Positions 8,936-16,647 of a stretch of DNA of 26,359 nt are shown here, in pieces. The stretch is taken from positions 1 through 26,359 of the forward strand of contig CAYZMH010000049.1 in NCBI GenBank assembly GCA_964479445.1, read 5' to 3'. Both the position numbers and the translations under genes were made by a program. The number at the start of each line of letters is the position of its first letter. Within the stretch, counting starts at the first letter, position 1. The DNA is from CAYZMH01 sp964479445. GTDB lineage: Bacteria > Bacteroidota > Bacteroidia > Bacteroidales > GCA-2748055. Below the pieces are notes generated by a model. It searched no databases. It was not told the DNA's origin and was given only the letters and a program-made list of their open reading frames with translations.

Positions 8936-9897
8936 TGTGTATGTTCAAAAATACGGATCATGCTGCGGTCAAAATCGAGCGCCCAGATCCTGTCCATATC
9001 GTCTACCTTCACTTCGGGTGCCTTTCCTTCTTCATTAAATTTACCAGGAGGTGCAACCACACTGAGGAGCTTGCCTGACTGGTCATAGATCTTTATCCGC
9101 ACCAACCCTTTTTCTGATGTGACAAATGATCCGTCAGCCATCACATCAATTTCAGCCGGATTACAGCAACCAGAGAATCCTTCCACATTCATGGAGCTCT
9201 TTTGCCAGTACCCGCGCATATCGCCATCCTTATTATAATTTTCGACGGCATGCAAGCCCGGATTCACCACCCATAATTCATCGTAGCGATTGATCACCAG
9301 GTCGAAGCTGGCACTCGGAACAACAAATCCGTGTCCGATCGCACTGTTCTCTGCTTTTCCTTCAAATGTTCCCAGCCTGCTTCCGGCTGTGTCATACATG
9401 ACCACTCTCCTGTTTCCTGCATCAGCTGCATATATCGTCTCTCCTCCAGCTGCCAGCGAGGTAAAAACCGTACGTTCATCCTCACGATCCCATGTTGCTT
9501 CCAGGATACCCCCGTGTGAATATTTCTTAATATGATCTTCGAATGCGATATAAACCGCCCCCGGGGTGACCTCAAGGCATGTGGCCTCCCCATTGATATC
9601 CTGATTCAATGTAACCCTGCCCTTTTCATCCAGTGAAAGCAGGAAACCTTCTCCTGCAAGCCAGGCGTTCCCTCCAAAAAGATCCAACCCTCCTGCTTTG
9701 TACTCTCCAAGAGGGATCTGTTTTGACTCGCGGAAGTGAACCAGGGAGGTATCTACCGATTTATAACGGTCTACATTATATTCGTACGGGTTATTCCCGC
9801 GTTTGTCCGCGCGGTCTCCCGAATAATCGATCACCATCATCACGATAATCAGTAAGACCACAGCGGCGATAATGATTGACAGGATGTTACGATTCAT
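8932..9897 (-). CDS. Membrane-anchored NHL-type (six-bladed) beta-propeller protein with CCNP motif
   Basis: 321 residues from ATG 9897. The open frame extends upstream, but that part overlaps the preceding gene in another frame, whereas MNRNILSIIIAAVVLLIIVM is a natural signal anchor 10 bp after the previous stop. The rest has NHL/6-bladed propeller blades, for example IYAADAGNRRVVMYDTAGSR and LWVVNPGLHAVENYNKDG, ending in IWALDFDRSMIRIFE. A paired-cysteine loop FSGCCNPAEIDV lies at about 241-252, followed by GSFVTSEKGLVRIKIYD. Such domains normally mediate protein or ligand binding. Adjacent cysteines on a loop of an extracytoplasmic propeller could form a disulfide, bind metal, or be redox active. 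Its position next to the exported ferredoxin suggests it docks to it. Confidence 0.87.
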   Translation of the reverse strand: MNRNILSIIIAAVVLLIIVMMVIDYSGDRADKRGNNPYEYNVDRYKSVDTSLVHFRESKQIPLGEYKAGGLDLFGGNAWLAGEGFLLSLDEKGRVTLNQDINGEATCLEVTPGAVYIAFEDHIKKYSHGGILEATWDREDERTVFTSLAAGGETIYAADAGNRRVVMYDTAGSRLGTFEGKAENSAIGHGFVVPSASFDLVINRYDELWVVNPGLHAVENYNKDGDMRGYWQKSSMNVEGFSGCCNPAEIDVMADGSFVTSEKGLVRIKIYDQSGKLLSVVAPPGKFNEEGKAPEVKVDDMDRIWALDFDRSMIRIFEHTQ

Positions 9898-9907
9898 ATT
9901 TTTGGTA

Positions 9908-11362
9908 TTAATAAGTACGTGATTTCGACATGTCCATACAGACCATCGTTTCTGAATCCCTGAGAACCATATACCCGTCGGCCAGGGCAATCGGGGCCCA
10001 TGCATCCTGTCCGTTTTCTATGACCCGGAATCGATCCAGTTCAATATATTCTGAAAGAGAAGGTTTTGCTATAATCAATGTACCATCATCATCCAGGATG
10101 AACATTTTTTCATCGGCTATCAGGTAGGGTCCCAGGCCAAACCTCACGGTTTGTCCGCTTGACCAGGCTATACTTGTAAAATCATCCGGATGGACACACA
10201 CCATCTGGTTTCTGAGGGGACCGGCGTCTTTTGGCTGAATCCCTATCAGGTGACCCTGGAAGACTACCGGGGTCTGCTGCTCACAGGACATCCCCTCCCT
10301 TGGAGAATACTCCTGGAGCACTTCAATATCAAATTGTCCGTCCGATTCTCTTAGCTGCAATGCCATGCTCCCTGCCCCATACCCTGCGGTAAGGAATATT
10401 TTACCGTCGGGCAGGCACACCGGCGAAGGTGCCACAACATTGTGGTTCCACTCCCTGGCGGACCAGATCACATTACCTGCATCCCTGCCGTTTGCTGCAA
10501 TCCCGGCAGCTCCGCCAATGGCACTGTATACATACATTTTCTTACCCGCGTAGGTGTAAGGCATAATGGAAGAGTGCGACATACCCCAGTTATTCTGATT
10601 TGGCGTTTCCCAGAGAATCTCTCCCGTTTCACAATCCAGCGCAACGAGCAGAGAACTGCCACCGGTGGCAATGATAGCCTTCCCTTCATCGATTAGCGGA
10701 CACTGACCGGTATACCAGAAGGGAATCTCAGACCCATATTCCTTTACAATATCGAGCCCCCACAGAAATTCGCCTGATTCGCGCCTGGTACACATCACAT
10801 GACCACGAGGACCAATGGTTAGAATGTATTCTTCGGTGACGGCCGGTACGGTCCTGGACATCCCGTGATTACGTTTTACCGGGACCTTGTATCCTCGTCG
10901 CCAGATCTCGGTGCCGTTTATAAGATCAAAACACCTGAGCATATCTGCTCTCTCTTCCTCGATATAGTCCAATATATAAACCCTGCCATCATATATTGCT
11001 GCCCCCCCGTGGCCTTCTCCAAGATGGACACGCCAGGTAATATCCGGACCACTCTGCGGGAATTGATCAATCAGTGTAACAGTTGAGCGACTGATATTGT
11101 CAAACTGAGCACCCCTGAAGCGGGGCCAGTCTTCCTTGAATTCTGCTCCCGTTGACACTTTGGCCTGATCCTGAAACCGCTCGAAGATCTGCCCGATCTC
11201 CACGTTGAGTTCAACAGCCACTCCCTCTCCCCTGTTATCCATTCCGGGAACAGAGGGAGCAAGCTCATCCACCGGATCATAGCTCATCCACCATGCCAGT
11301 GAAATAATGGCCATGAAAATCAGTGCACCAGGCACCAGTTTATGGATCTTATCGCGTTTCAA
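9908..11362 (-). CDS. Membrane-anchored PQQ-like beta-propeller protein (TTG start)
   Basis: 484 residues if translated from TTG 11362, which directly follows the upstream TAA stop (TAATTG). The next ATG lies inside the membrane segment, and the TTG start gives a normal basic leader (KRDKIHK) before the helix GALIFMAIISLAWWM, so TTG is the better choice. Residues about 75-480 form the propeller, opening with WPRFRGAQFDNIS and containing blades such as MLRCFDLINGTEIWRRG and SLLVALDCETGEILWET. It is predicted to be an inner-membrane protein with its propeller outside. It is sandwiched between the secreted propeller upstream and the NHL propeller downstream in one transcript. No catalytic residues are evident. 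Confidence 0.87.
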   Translation of the reverse strand: MKRDKIHKLVPGALIFMAIISLAWWMSYDPVDELAPSVPGMDNRGEGVAVELNVEIGQIFERFQDQAKVSTGAEFKEDWPRFRGAQFDNISRSTVTLIDQFPQSGPDITWRVHLGEGHGGAAIYDGRVYILDYIEEERADMLRCFDLINGTEIWRRGYKVPVKRNHGMSRTVPAVTEEYILTIGPRGHVMCTRRESGEFLWGLDIVKEYGSEIPFWYTGQCPLIDEGKAIIATGGSSLLVALDCETGEILWETPNQNNWGMSHSSIMPYTYAGKKMYVYSAIGGAAGIAANGRDAGNVIWSAREWNHNVVAPSPVCLPDGKIFLTAGYGAGSMALQLRESDGQFDIEVLQEYSPREGMSCEQQTPVVFQGHLIGIQPKDAGPLRNQMVCVHPDDFTSIAWSSGQTVRFGLGPYLIADEKMFILDDDGTLIIAKPSLSEYIELDRFRVIENGQDAWAPIALADGYMVLRDSETMVCMDMSKSRTY

Positions 11363-12607
11363 TTATTCTGCAATATCGTATACAAAGAATACATCGTGGT
11401 GCCTGAGCAGCAGTTTACCGTCATATATGGACGGATGAGCCCAGTAAGGCCCCCGCCCCTCTTCAATCCTGAACGAACTGACCACATGAAAACCCTCAGA
11501 AGTGGCTTCCACAAGACCGACATTCCCTCTCTTTTCTTCAAGTACGTAAAGCCGGTTGTCAGCGTAGATAATGGAACCTTTATTGATCCATTCTTCCTCG
11601 TACATCACCTCGCCGGTATCCCAGTCGAGGCAGACCCAGTTGCCTTTCCCGTTACTTATCCAATTGGAACCGTAAATATATCCGTCCATGAGTACCACCC
11701 CGTGATGATGATTATCGAGCACCTCATTGATCCACTTCACATCGACCGAACTTCCATCTTCGTGAAGGCTGAACATGATTGCTTTATCATTGTACCCGCT
11801 GGTGAAGAAGATTTCCCCATTGTGATATAGAGGTGTATTTGTACTGATTCTCTGATCCTTTGTTGACAATCCCGTTACAATGTCATATTTCCACAGCAAC
11901 GCTCCGTCGGCCGGATCGATACCCACAAAGTGATTCGAAGTCGTTCCCAGTAACAGTTCATTCCCGTTATAATTAATCATGAGCGGGGAAACATATACCC
12001 TGGTGTCGCCGATCCCTTCCGACTTCCATGCTACTGAACCATCCTTTTTATCAAGGGCAACCATGATTGTTTCATCTCCAACAGGAGAGACAATCACATA
12101 ATCGCTGGTAAGCAGCACCGATTCGGCCATTCCCCAGCGAAAAAACCTGGCGGCGAATTTATCATGCGTGTTAACTGACCACAGGATCTGTCCGTTCTCA
12201 GCATCAATGCAATTGGTGGATCCCATGGCACCCTGGATATAGATTCGACCGTTTTCGATGGCGGGTGTATTCCTGGTCTCCTGGAACGACTTCATCCAGG
12301 CTTTTCCATACTCTGTTTCCCAGAGAATGGTGCCATCCAACCCAAGGGCCGTAATCACCTCAAGTGAATCCCGGCGACCGGTCACATAGTATGTATCGTT
12401 ATGCATCACCGGGGTGGAAAACCCTCCACCCAGACCGTCCACCATGAAAACCAGTTCGGGTCCTTTTTCCGGCCACTCTTTCAGCAGATTGGTGTCGGGA
12501 TATATCCCGTTTCGTTCCGGACCTCTCCACTGGGCATCCTGCGCCAATAGCATTGTGCTGCTGGTACAGAGGAGCATTATCACAGATAAAAAGAATAGCT
12601 TTTTCAT
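11363..12607 (-). CDS. Secreted PQQ-like beta-propeller protein
   Basis: 414 residues from ATG 12607 with a clear Sec signal peptide (MKKLFFLSVIMLLCTSSTMLLAQ). The mature protein starts with QWRGPERNGIYPDTNLLKEW and carries propeller blades throughout (for example STNCIDAENGQILWSVN and NHFVGIDPADGALLWKYD). It is similar along its whole length to the lipoprotein encoded just upstream (12774-14066): both share the WRGP entry, a WPE-GP motif, a CxxWxTGExMY blade and a final WxHPxIxDGxLxLRH. The two look like tandem paralogues. This is the first gene of the tightly spaced run of ten. Confidence 0.9.
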   Translation of the reverse strand: MKKLFFLSVIMLLCTSSTMLLAQDAQWRGPERNGIYPDTNLLKEWPEKGPELVFMVDGLGGGFSTPVMHNDTYYVTGRRDSLEVITALGLDGTILWETEYGKAWMKSFQETRNTPAIENGRIYIQGAMGSTNCIDAENGQILWSVNTHDKFAARFFRWGMAESVLLTSDYVIVSPVGDETIMVALDKKDGSVAWKSEGIGDTRVYVSPLMINYNGNELLLGTTSNHFVGIDPADGALLWKYDIVTGLSTKDQRISTNTPLYHNGEIFFTSGYNDKAIMFSLHEDGSSVDVKWINEVLDNHHHGVVLMDGYIYGSNWISNGKGNWVCLDWDTGEVMYEEEWINKGSIIYADNRLYVLEEKRGNVGLVEATSEGFHVVSSFRIEEGRGPYWAHPSIYDGKLLLRHHDVFFVYDIAE

Positions 12608-12636
12608 ATTGAATTCATTTGTATTGTTGAATGACT

Positions 12637-12699
12637 GACCCTGCTGTATCCCGGGAACAAGCTCTCATCTTACATAATTGGTCCTATTCCGCCAGGGTC
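12637..12699. repeat. Separated inverted repeat in the gap before the operon
   Basis: Within the 166-bp gap between the two paralogous propeller genes, GACCCTG (12637-12643) is the reverse complement of CAGGGTC (12693-12699). The arms are only 7 bp with about 49 bp between them, so this may be chance. If real it could be a looped regulator site or the base of an mRNA structure. Nothing else recognisable was seen in the gap. Confidence 0.25.
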
Positions 12700-12773
12700 G
12701 TTGCTGTTGCATTCCTACACCTGCTTGATCTCCCTCCTGAACGACATCACAGGAGATTGCGGGCTGCAGGGGT

Positions 12774-14066
12774 TTACTTTATAGTATAGGCAATTATTGC
12801 GGTTCCATGCCTCAGGTAGAGAGTACCATCATGAATTACGGGGTGAGACCAGTGCTGTTCCGATCCGAGGGACACCCTGGTTTCCGAAAGCAGATCAAAT
12901 TCCTCCGGAGTTGCCCTTACCATGGCTAGTTCGCCGCGATCGGAATAGCAGTATAATTTGCCATCGGCATATATTACCGCCCCCTTTCCAAGGGATGCGT
13001 CGGTATACATATCTTCACCGGTTTTCCAGTTAATGCACCGCCAATCACGGTTCCTGTCGCCTGATCCATAAATATAGCCATCGACAAGTACGGCTCCTCC
13101 CATCCTGCTGTCCATGGGGTTCTCCCATGCAAGATCGATTCCGGATCCATCCTCGTTCAGTTCAATTTTACAGGCCCCTTTCCCGTATCCACTGAAGAAA
13201 AACAACCCCCCGTCATGGTAAATAGGGGTATTGGGATGTACAGAGTGCCGGTTCGGATGCCTGTAGGCCCAGAGCATATCACCTTTTTCCGCATTGATTC
13301 CCAACAGGTGGGACTCGGTGTGTGTGGCCAGGATTTTTCTGCCGTTATGCATAAAAAGCAAAGGGGTGCAATATGCTGAAAGCTCCTTTTTTCCTTCACA
13401 GGTCCAGATCGTCTCCCCGGTATGCCTGTTAAGCGCCACCACGCTGTTCTTTCCTCCGGGAGTGCAGAAGATCACATCCCCGTCAATAACCGGTGTCTCG
13501 TTATAGCCCCATTGGATTACTTTTCCTCCAAAATCATTGACCATGTCGACTTCCCAGAGAAGAGAGGCATCTGATTTATCCATGCAACGGAGCTTCCCGT
13601 ATGCGGAGACAAGGTATACTTTTTCATCGGTGATCACCGGAGTCCCCCTGGGTCCGTAATAACTATCCGTGAACTCCGGACCATATTCCCTTTTATAGAC
13701 CAGGTTGCCTTCCATGTCAAACTTATACAGGTAACCGGTACCGTCTATCAATCCGGAAGTGTATATATGACCATCCTCTACTACCGGGGAAGAGTGTCCC
13801 TGGCCGAGCTCCTCGAAACTCCATTTGATTTGCGGTCCGCCTTCGGGCCACCTGTCCAGCAGTCCGGTTTCCTTGTATTTCCCGTTATCCGGACCTCTCC
13901 AGACGGTAGACACCCTTTCAATGGGGGATCTTGATTTTAATAATTCCCCTGCAGCCTGGTAATCAGAATCCCCGCTGGAATTGGCAGACGGCTGTGATTT
14001 ACATGAAGTAAAGGTCATGAAAGCCGCTACAGTAAACAGGAGTAAGAATAGTTCATATTTTTTCAT
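12774..14066 (-). CDS. PQQ-like beta-propeller lipoprotein
   Basis: 430 residues from ATG 14066. The signal peptide ends in a lipobox (MTFTSC), so the protein should be lipidated and held on a membrane facing the periplasm or the surface. A Ser/Gln-rich spacer leads to VWRGPDNGKYKETGLLDRW and then a full set of propeller blades ending in YWSHP-like HWSHPVIHDGTLYLRHG. It is the apparent paralogue of the next gene. A 166-bp gap separates it from the operon; I saw no TAnnTTTG box or strong terminator in that gap, so read-through is possible. Two near-palindromic repeats lie immediately upstream of the start. Confidence 0.9.
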   Translation of the reverse strand: MKKYELFLLLFTVAAFMTFTSCKSQPSANSSGDSDYQAAGELLKSRSPIERVSTVWRGPDNGKYKETGLLDRWPEGGPQIKWSFEELGQGHSSPVVEDGHIYTSGLIDGTGYLYKFDMEGNLVYKREYGPEFTDSYYGPRGTPVITDEKVYLVSAYGKLRCMDKSDASLLWEVDMVNDFGGKVIQWGYNETPVIDGDVIFCTPGGKNSVVALNRHTGETIWTCEGKKELSAYCTPLLFMHNGRKILATHTESHLLGINAEKGDMLWAYRHPNRHSVHPNTPIYHDGGLFFFSGYGKGACKIELNEDGSGIDLAWENPMDSRMGGAVLVDGYIYGSGDRNRDWRCINWKTGEDMYTDASLGKGAVIYADGKLYCYSDRGELAMVRATPEEFDLLSETRVSLGSEQHWSHPVIHDGTLYLRHGTAIIAYTIK

Positions 14067-14090
14067 GGCAATCTTTTTTACGTTAAAATA

Positions 14091-14122
14091 CCTGACCAGG
14101 AAAACGGACTCCTGACCAGGAA
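14091..14122. repeat. Two copies of CCTGACCAGGAA with 20-bp periodicity
   Basis: CCTGACCAGGAA occurs at 14091-14102 and again at 14111-14122. Each copy is a near-palindrome (CCTG-AC-CAGG), and the copies are spaced exactly 20 bp, about two helical turns. They lie 25-56 bp upstream of the start codon of the propeller lipoprotein gene, in a position where a dimeric regulator could bind cooperatively. No regulator gene is nearby to assign. Confidence 0.5.
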
Positions 14123-14360
14123 GTGATTGCCTCTAAAATATTACTTATGGAGTAATTATCTGCAGGTTCAGATAGCTATCAGAACAATATAGAATGATTC
14201 CATCTAATTGGGAAACTGAACTCTGGAATGGGAGTATTTTCGTTATTGGACCGTATAATATCATACAACCTATTACTTCTTGCCTCCTGTCTCACGGTAG
14301 GGCATTCCAGAGCGTATCTGAATTAATTCAGCATGATAATTGCCAAGGAAGCAGATAGGG

Positions 14361-14399
14361 AAAAAATGTTGAAAATCCGGTCCCCTTAATGGGAACCGG
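14361..14399 (-). terminator. Intrinsic terminator of the GH99-like lipoprotein gene
   Basis: Read on the minus strand, the arms CCGGTTCCC and GGGGACCGG (one mismatched pair, ATTAA loop; hairpin 14377-14399) are followed by ATTTTCAACATTTTTT, two T-rich tracts. It lies about 80 bp after the stop codon at 14478 and in the right orientation. Another arm CCGGTT at 14413-14418 could pair with AACCGG at 14394-14399 as an alternative fold. Confidence 0.75.
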
Positions 14400-14477
14400 T
14401 TTATAGGGTAATCCGGTTACGGTACTGACCTCCTTGGAAGGATCAATACCATACGTACGCCAGATCTAAATTATATG

Positions 14478-15887
14478 CTATTCAGGTTGGGATTCACTTA
14501 CGGTTGCTTTGAGGATATCCAGGTACCGGGTGCCGTATCCCTCGTATTCCACTCCGTTTGTGTATTCATTCCCCGACTGACTGTCGTCAGTGGAGGTGGC
14601 AGGTGCCTCGGCTACCGGTTCGATCTGGGTGTCTTCGTGCCACTCGTTCCAGGAGGTCACCATGAATAGGTTCCCGGTCTCCTCATCCACCAGGGTTACC
14701 GCCTGATCGACCATGGCCTGGAATAACGAGCCGAATGCATCATCTTCTGAAAGTTTCCGTGAAAGAGCCTTGTGATCAACTTGCAGCCTCACCCCCCTGT
14801 CATTAAATCCGGGTGCGGTAGCCGGAATAAAACTGGTATTGACTGCATGGGCCTTGGTTCTCCATCCGGCCTGTGCCTGGTAATAGGCATCTACTTTCGA
14901 TTGTGTTGCATAAATCCGGGCACCCGAACTTCCATACACATCGTAATTGGTGATGGCATCAAGCAGGGCAATCTGATCGGTGGATGAAGGGGGCTGATTA
15001 AAAACCTGGTCCCCCACAATGTAAAGCTCAAAACCTTCATTTGCGGCAGCATCTCGCATGATCGAGACGGCATCGTCAAGAACTCCCCTGGAGGAGAGCA
15101 CCCGGGTAAGGTAAACAAACAGGACCGCTTTTCCTTCAATGGTGAAGTAATTCGGATGATCAAAATAGTTGTCTGCCATGTATTCAATATCCGACCTGAT
15201 ATTGGAAAGATCTGTAAAATCGGGCACCCTTCCGGAGGTTTCATAGAATAATGCGATCTTCATATCACCCAGATCGGAACGAGTCAGAATATAATCTTTC
15301 ATGGTGACATCGGTCATTCTGCCCGGACCCCACCAGCTGCTTACCCATAAGTCAATGCCTGCATATTCAGACCAATCGAGATGTTGTTTGATAACCTGGG
15401 ATTCCCGGTCATTATATTCACCCAGTGCAGGTAGCTGCGGTGGAACAAGATGTTCTCTCAAGTAATTTCTGCCATGAAAATCATCGCCACCATGCCAGGG
15501 ATAATAATAGACACCCACTGCCACTTCGCCGGTCTCTTCCGGATCTTTTACCGTTACGGTAAACGAGTAATCATCGGTGAATTCGCTGTCACTGACTGTC
15601 ACTGATATTTCGCAATCGCCCTTTTCCAGGGGAGCTTCCCAGTTCACAGATTGTGTGTTGGTTTCACCGGGGAAACTTCCTCCACCTGTGGTCTCCCATT
15701 GATAGGTAAGATCAGACGCATCATCATCATCGATAACACAGGTGAACGTGATGGCCTCCCCCATGGCAATCTCTTCAATGCCCGGCGTAACACCGATAAT
15801 TTCATGGGGCGCATTGGTGTCATTCTTGCAGGAAGAAACCGCGAATAGTAAAAGAGTCAGAATAAACAGATTGGTGATTTTTTTCAT
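14478..15887 (-). CDS. Lipoprotein with Ig/PKD-like domain and GH99/WbsX-like glycoside hydrolase domain
   Basis: 469 residues from ATG 15887. The signal peptide ends in a lipobox (LFAVSSC). Residues about 30-115 look like an Ig/PKD-type beta-sandwich (AITFTCVIDDDD, YQWETTGGG, ISVTVSDSEFTDDYSFTVTV). Residues about 120-465 resemble the GH71/GH99/WbsX group: an early VYYYPWHGG strand, an IDLWVSSWWGPG segment, and the diagnostic SWNEWHEDTQIEP near 414. GH99 enzymes cleave alpha-mannosides, but this group also contains members of unknown activity, so the substrate is not assignable. No SusC/SusD pair flanks it directly. A strong terminator follows it. Confidence 0.85.
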   Translation of the reverse strand: MKKITNLFILTLLLFAVSSCKNDTNAPHEIIGVTPGIEEIAMGEAITFTCVIDDDDASDLTYQWETTGGGSFPGETNTQSVNWEAPLEKGDCEISVTVSDSEFTDDYSFTVTVKDPEETGEVAVGVYYYPWHGGDDFHGRNYLREHLVPPQLPALGEYNDRESQVIKQHLDWSEYAGIDLWVSSWWGPGRMTDVTMKDYILTRSDLGDMKIALFYETSGRVPDFTDLSNIRSDIEYMADNYFDHPNYFTIEGKAVLFVYLTRVLSSRGVLDDAVSIMRDAAANEGFELYIVGDQVFNQPPSSTDQIALLDAITNYDVYGSSGARIYATQSKVDAYYQAQAGWRTKAHAVNTSFIPATAPGFNDRGVRLQVDHKALSRKLSEDDAFGSLFQAMVDQAVTLVDEETGNLFMVTSWNEWHEDTQIEPVAEAPATSTDDSQSGNEYTNGVEYEGYGTRYLDILKATVSESQPE

Positions 15888-16320
15888 GGTTTTGGATAAA
15901 TTGATTAATCGTTGAATTCACATTACAAACCTCAGGCTATTCGAAGGGTAAGGTATTCCAGCCTGATTAATTAATTATTAATACCCCTGTACAACAATAC
16001 ACTATCTCCTCAGATTCGAAAGTCTTTATTAAAATTATTTTATTGTTAGTAATTGATTCGATCAGACTAAAATTTTAAAACAATTTGACTGGTATTATTT
16101 AAAAGGATCTGAGTCCCTGGTAGAGATATATTATATTCAAAATGTAGGCATTATTGCAATTATTTAAACATAGTTTTTCCCATCGCTTTAGCGAGCATAA
16201 ATAAATGAGATAAATTGATCAAGCGAAGGTGAATGTATCTTTATGTATCCGTAATTAGCTTAAAGTACGATTGGTTAGCGTAAATAGTTAATATGTTTCT
16301 TCTTCCTCTACTAGGTCTTT
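15888..16320. other. AT-rich gene-free interval
   Basis: About 430 bp, visibly richer in A and T than the surrounding genes. I saw no credible reading frame, RNA gene or strong hairpin. The part next to 15888 must contain the promoter of the GH99-like gene; a box one mismatch from the Bacteroidota -7 consensus (GAGGTTTG on the minus strand, 15926-15933) is about 40 bp upstream of its start. The far end adjoins a transposase remnant, so part of this stretch may be decayed insertion-sequence DNA. Confidence 0.6.
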
Positions 16321-16647
16321 TTAAAAGGAACATTGGCAAAGAGAAGAATAAAACGCTGTATCCTGGTTTGGAGATCGACTAATAAACTTTACAAAGGCTT
16401 GATAACCGGTATTCCCTTTGTAGGTTTTTTTACAGTCACCTTTGGGTGTATCGATGATCGTTTTATCATAACCCAAAACCTGTCCGGTTTTCTTCCATTG
16501 GGGATTTAGATGTACAGACAGATTAACTAATAGCTGATTTAAAGAAGGTTGATAATTAAACTGGTGAGTAACATTTTTCTTGCCCGCTAAATATACATCC
16601 ATGTCGATCAGTTGATTAATCCGGTAAGTAATTGTATTATTGTAGGT
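16321..16647 (-). pseudogene. Decayed IS1380-family transposase fragment
   Basis: The minus-strand frame from just after the neighbouring stop (16648) reads TYRINQLIDMDVYLAG, then QFNYQPSLNQLLVNLSV and LGYDKTIIDTPKGDCKKTYKGN-TGYQ, ending at 16321. This resembles the middle of Bacteroidota IS1380 transposases, where an (I/F)N-rich segment precedes the DxxxI...DAKxTYKxxxGYxP block containing the first acidic catalytic residue. The normal protein is about 400 residues; here only about 105 remain. The segments before and after the block seem closer together than in full-length relatives, so there is probably an internal deletion, and the frame diverges after GYQAFVKFI. No terminal inverted repeats were recognised. 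An ATG at 16602 gives a 93-residue frame, which is unlikely to be functional. Confidence 0.65.

Larger units (their letters stand above)
14067..14477. other. Gene-free interval upstream of the propeller lipoprotein gene
   Basis: About 410 bp without a credible gene between the starts of the propeller cluster and the stop of the GH99-like gene. It should hold the promoter of the 14066 gene, but I could not find an exact TAnnTTTG box on the minus strand. What can be seen is a tandem near-palindrome at 14091-14122 and an intrinsic terminator at 14361-14399, both listed separately. Confidence 0.7.

Noticed and set aside
9898..10005. 36-residue N-terminal extension of the NHL propeller frame
   Set aside because: It overlaps the end of the preceding propeller gene and would place hydrophilic residues before an otherwise typical signal anchor at ATG 9897.
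1..14066. Quinoprotein dehydrogenase activity (PQQ cofactor) for the propeller proteins
   Set aside because: Only the propeller fold is visible; I could not identify the cofactor-binding residues of alcohol or glucose dehydrogenases, and many such proteins are BamB-like scaffolds.
16190..16205. Short palindrome TCGCTTTAGCGA in the AT-rich interval
   Set aside because: Arms are only 5 bp and isolated from any promoter or gene end; compatible with chance.
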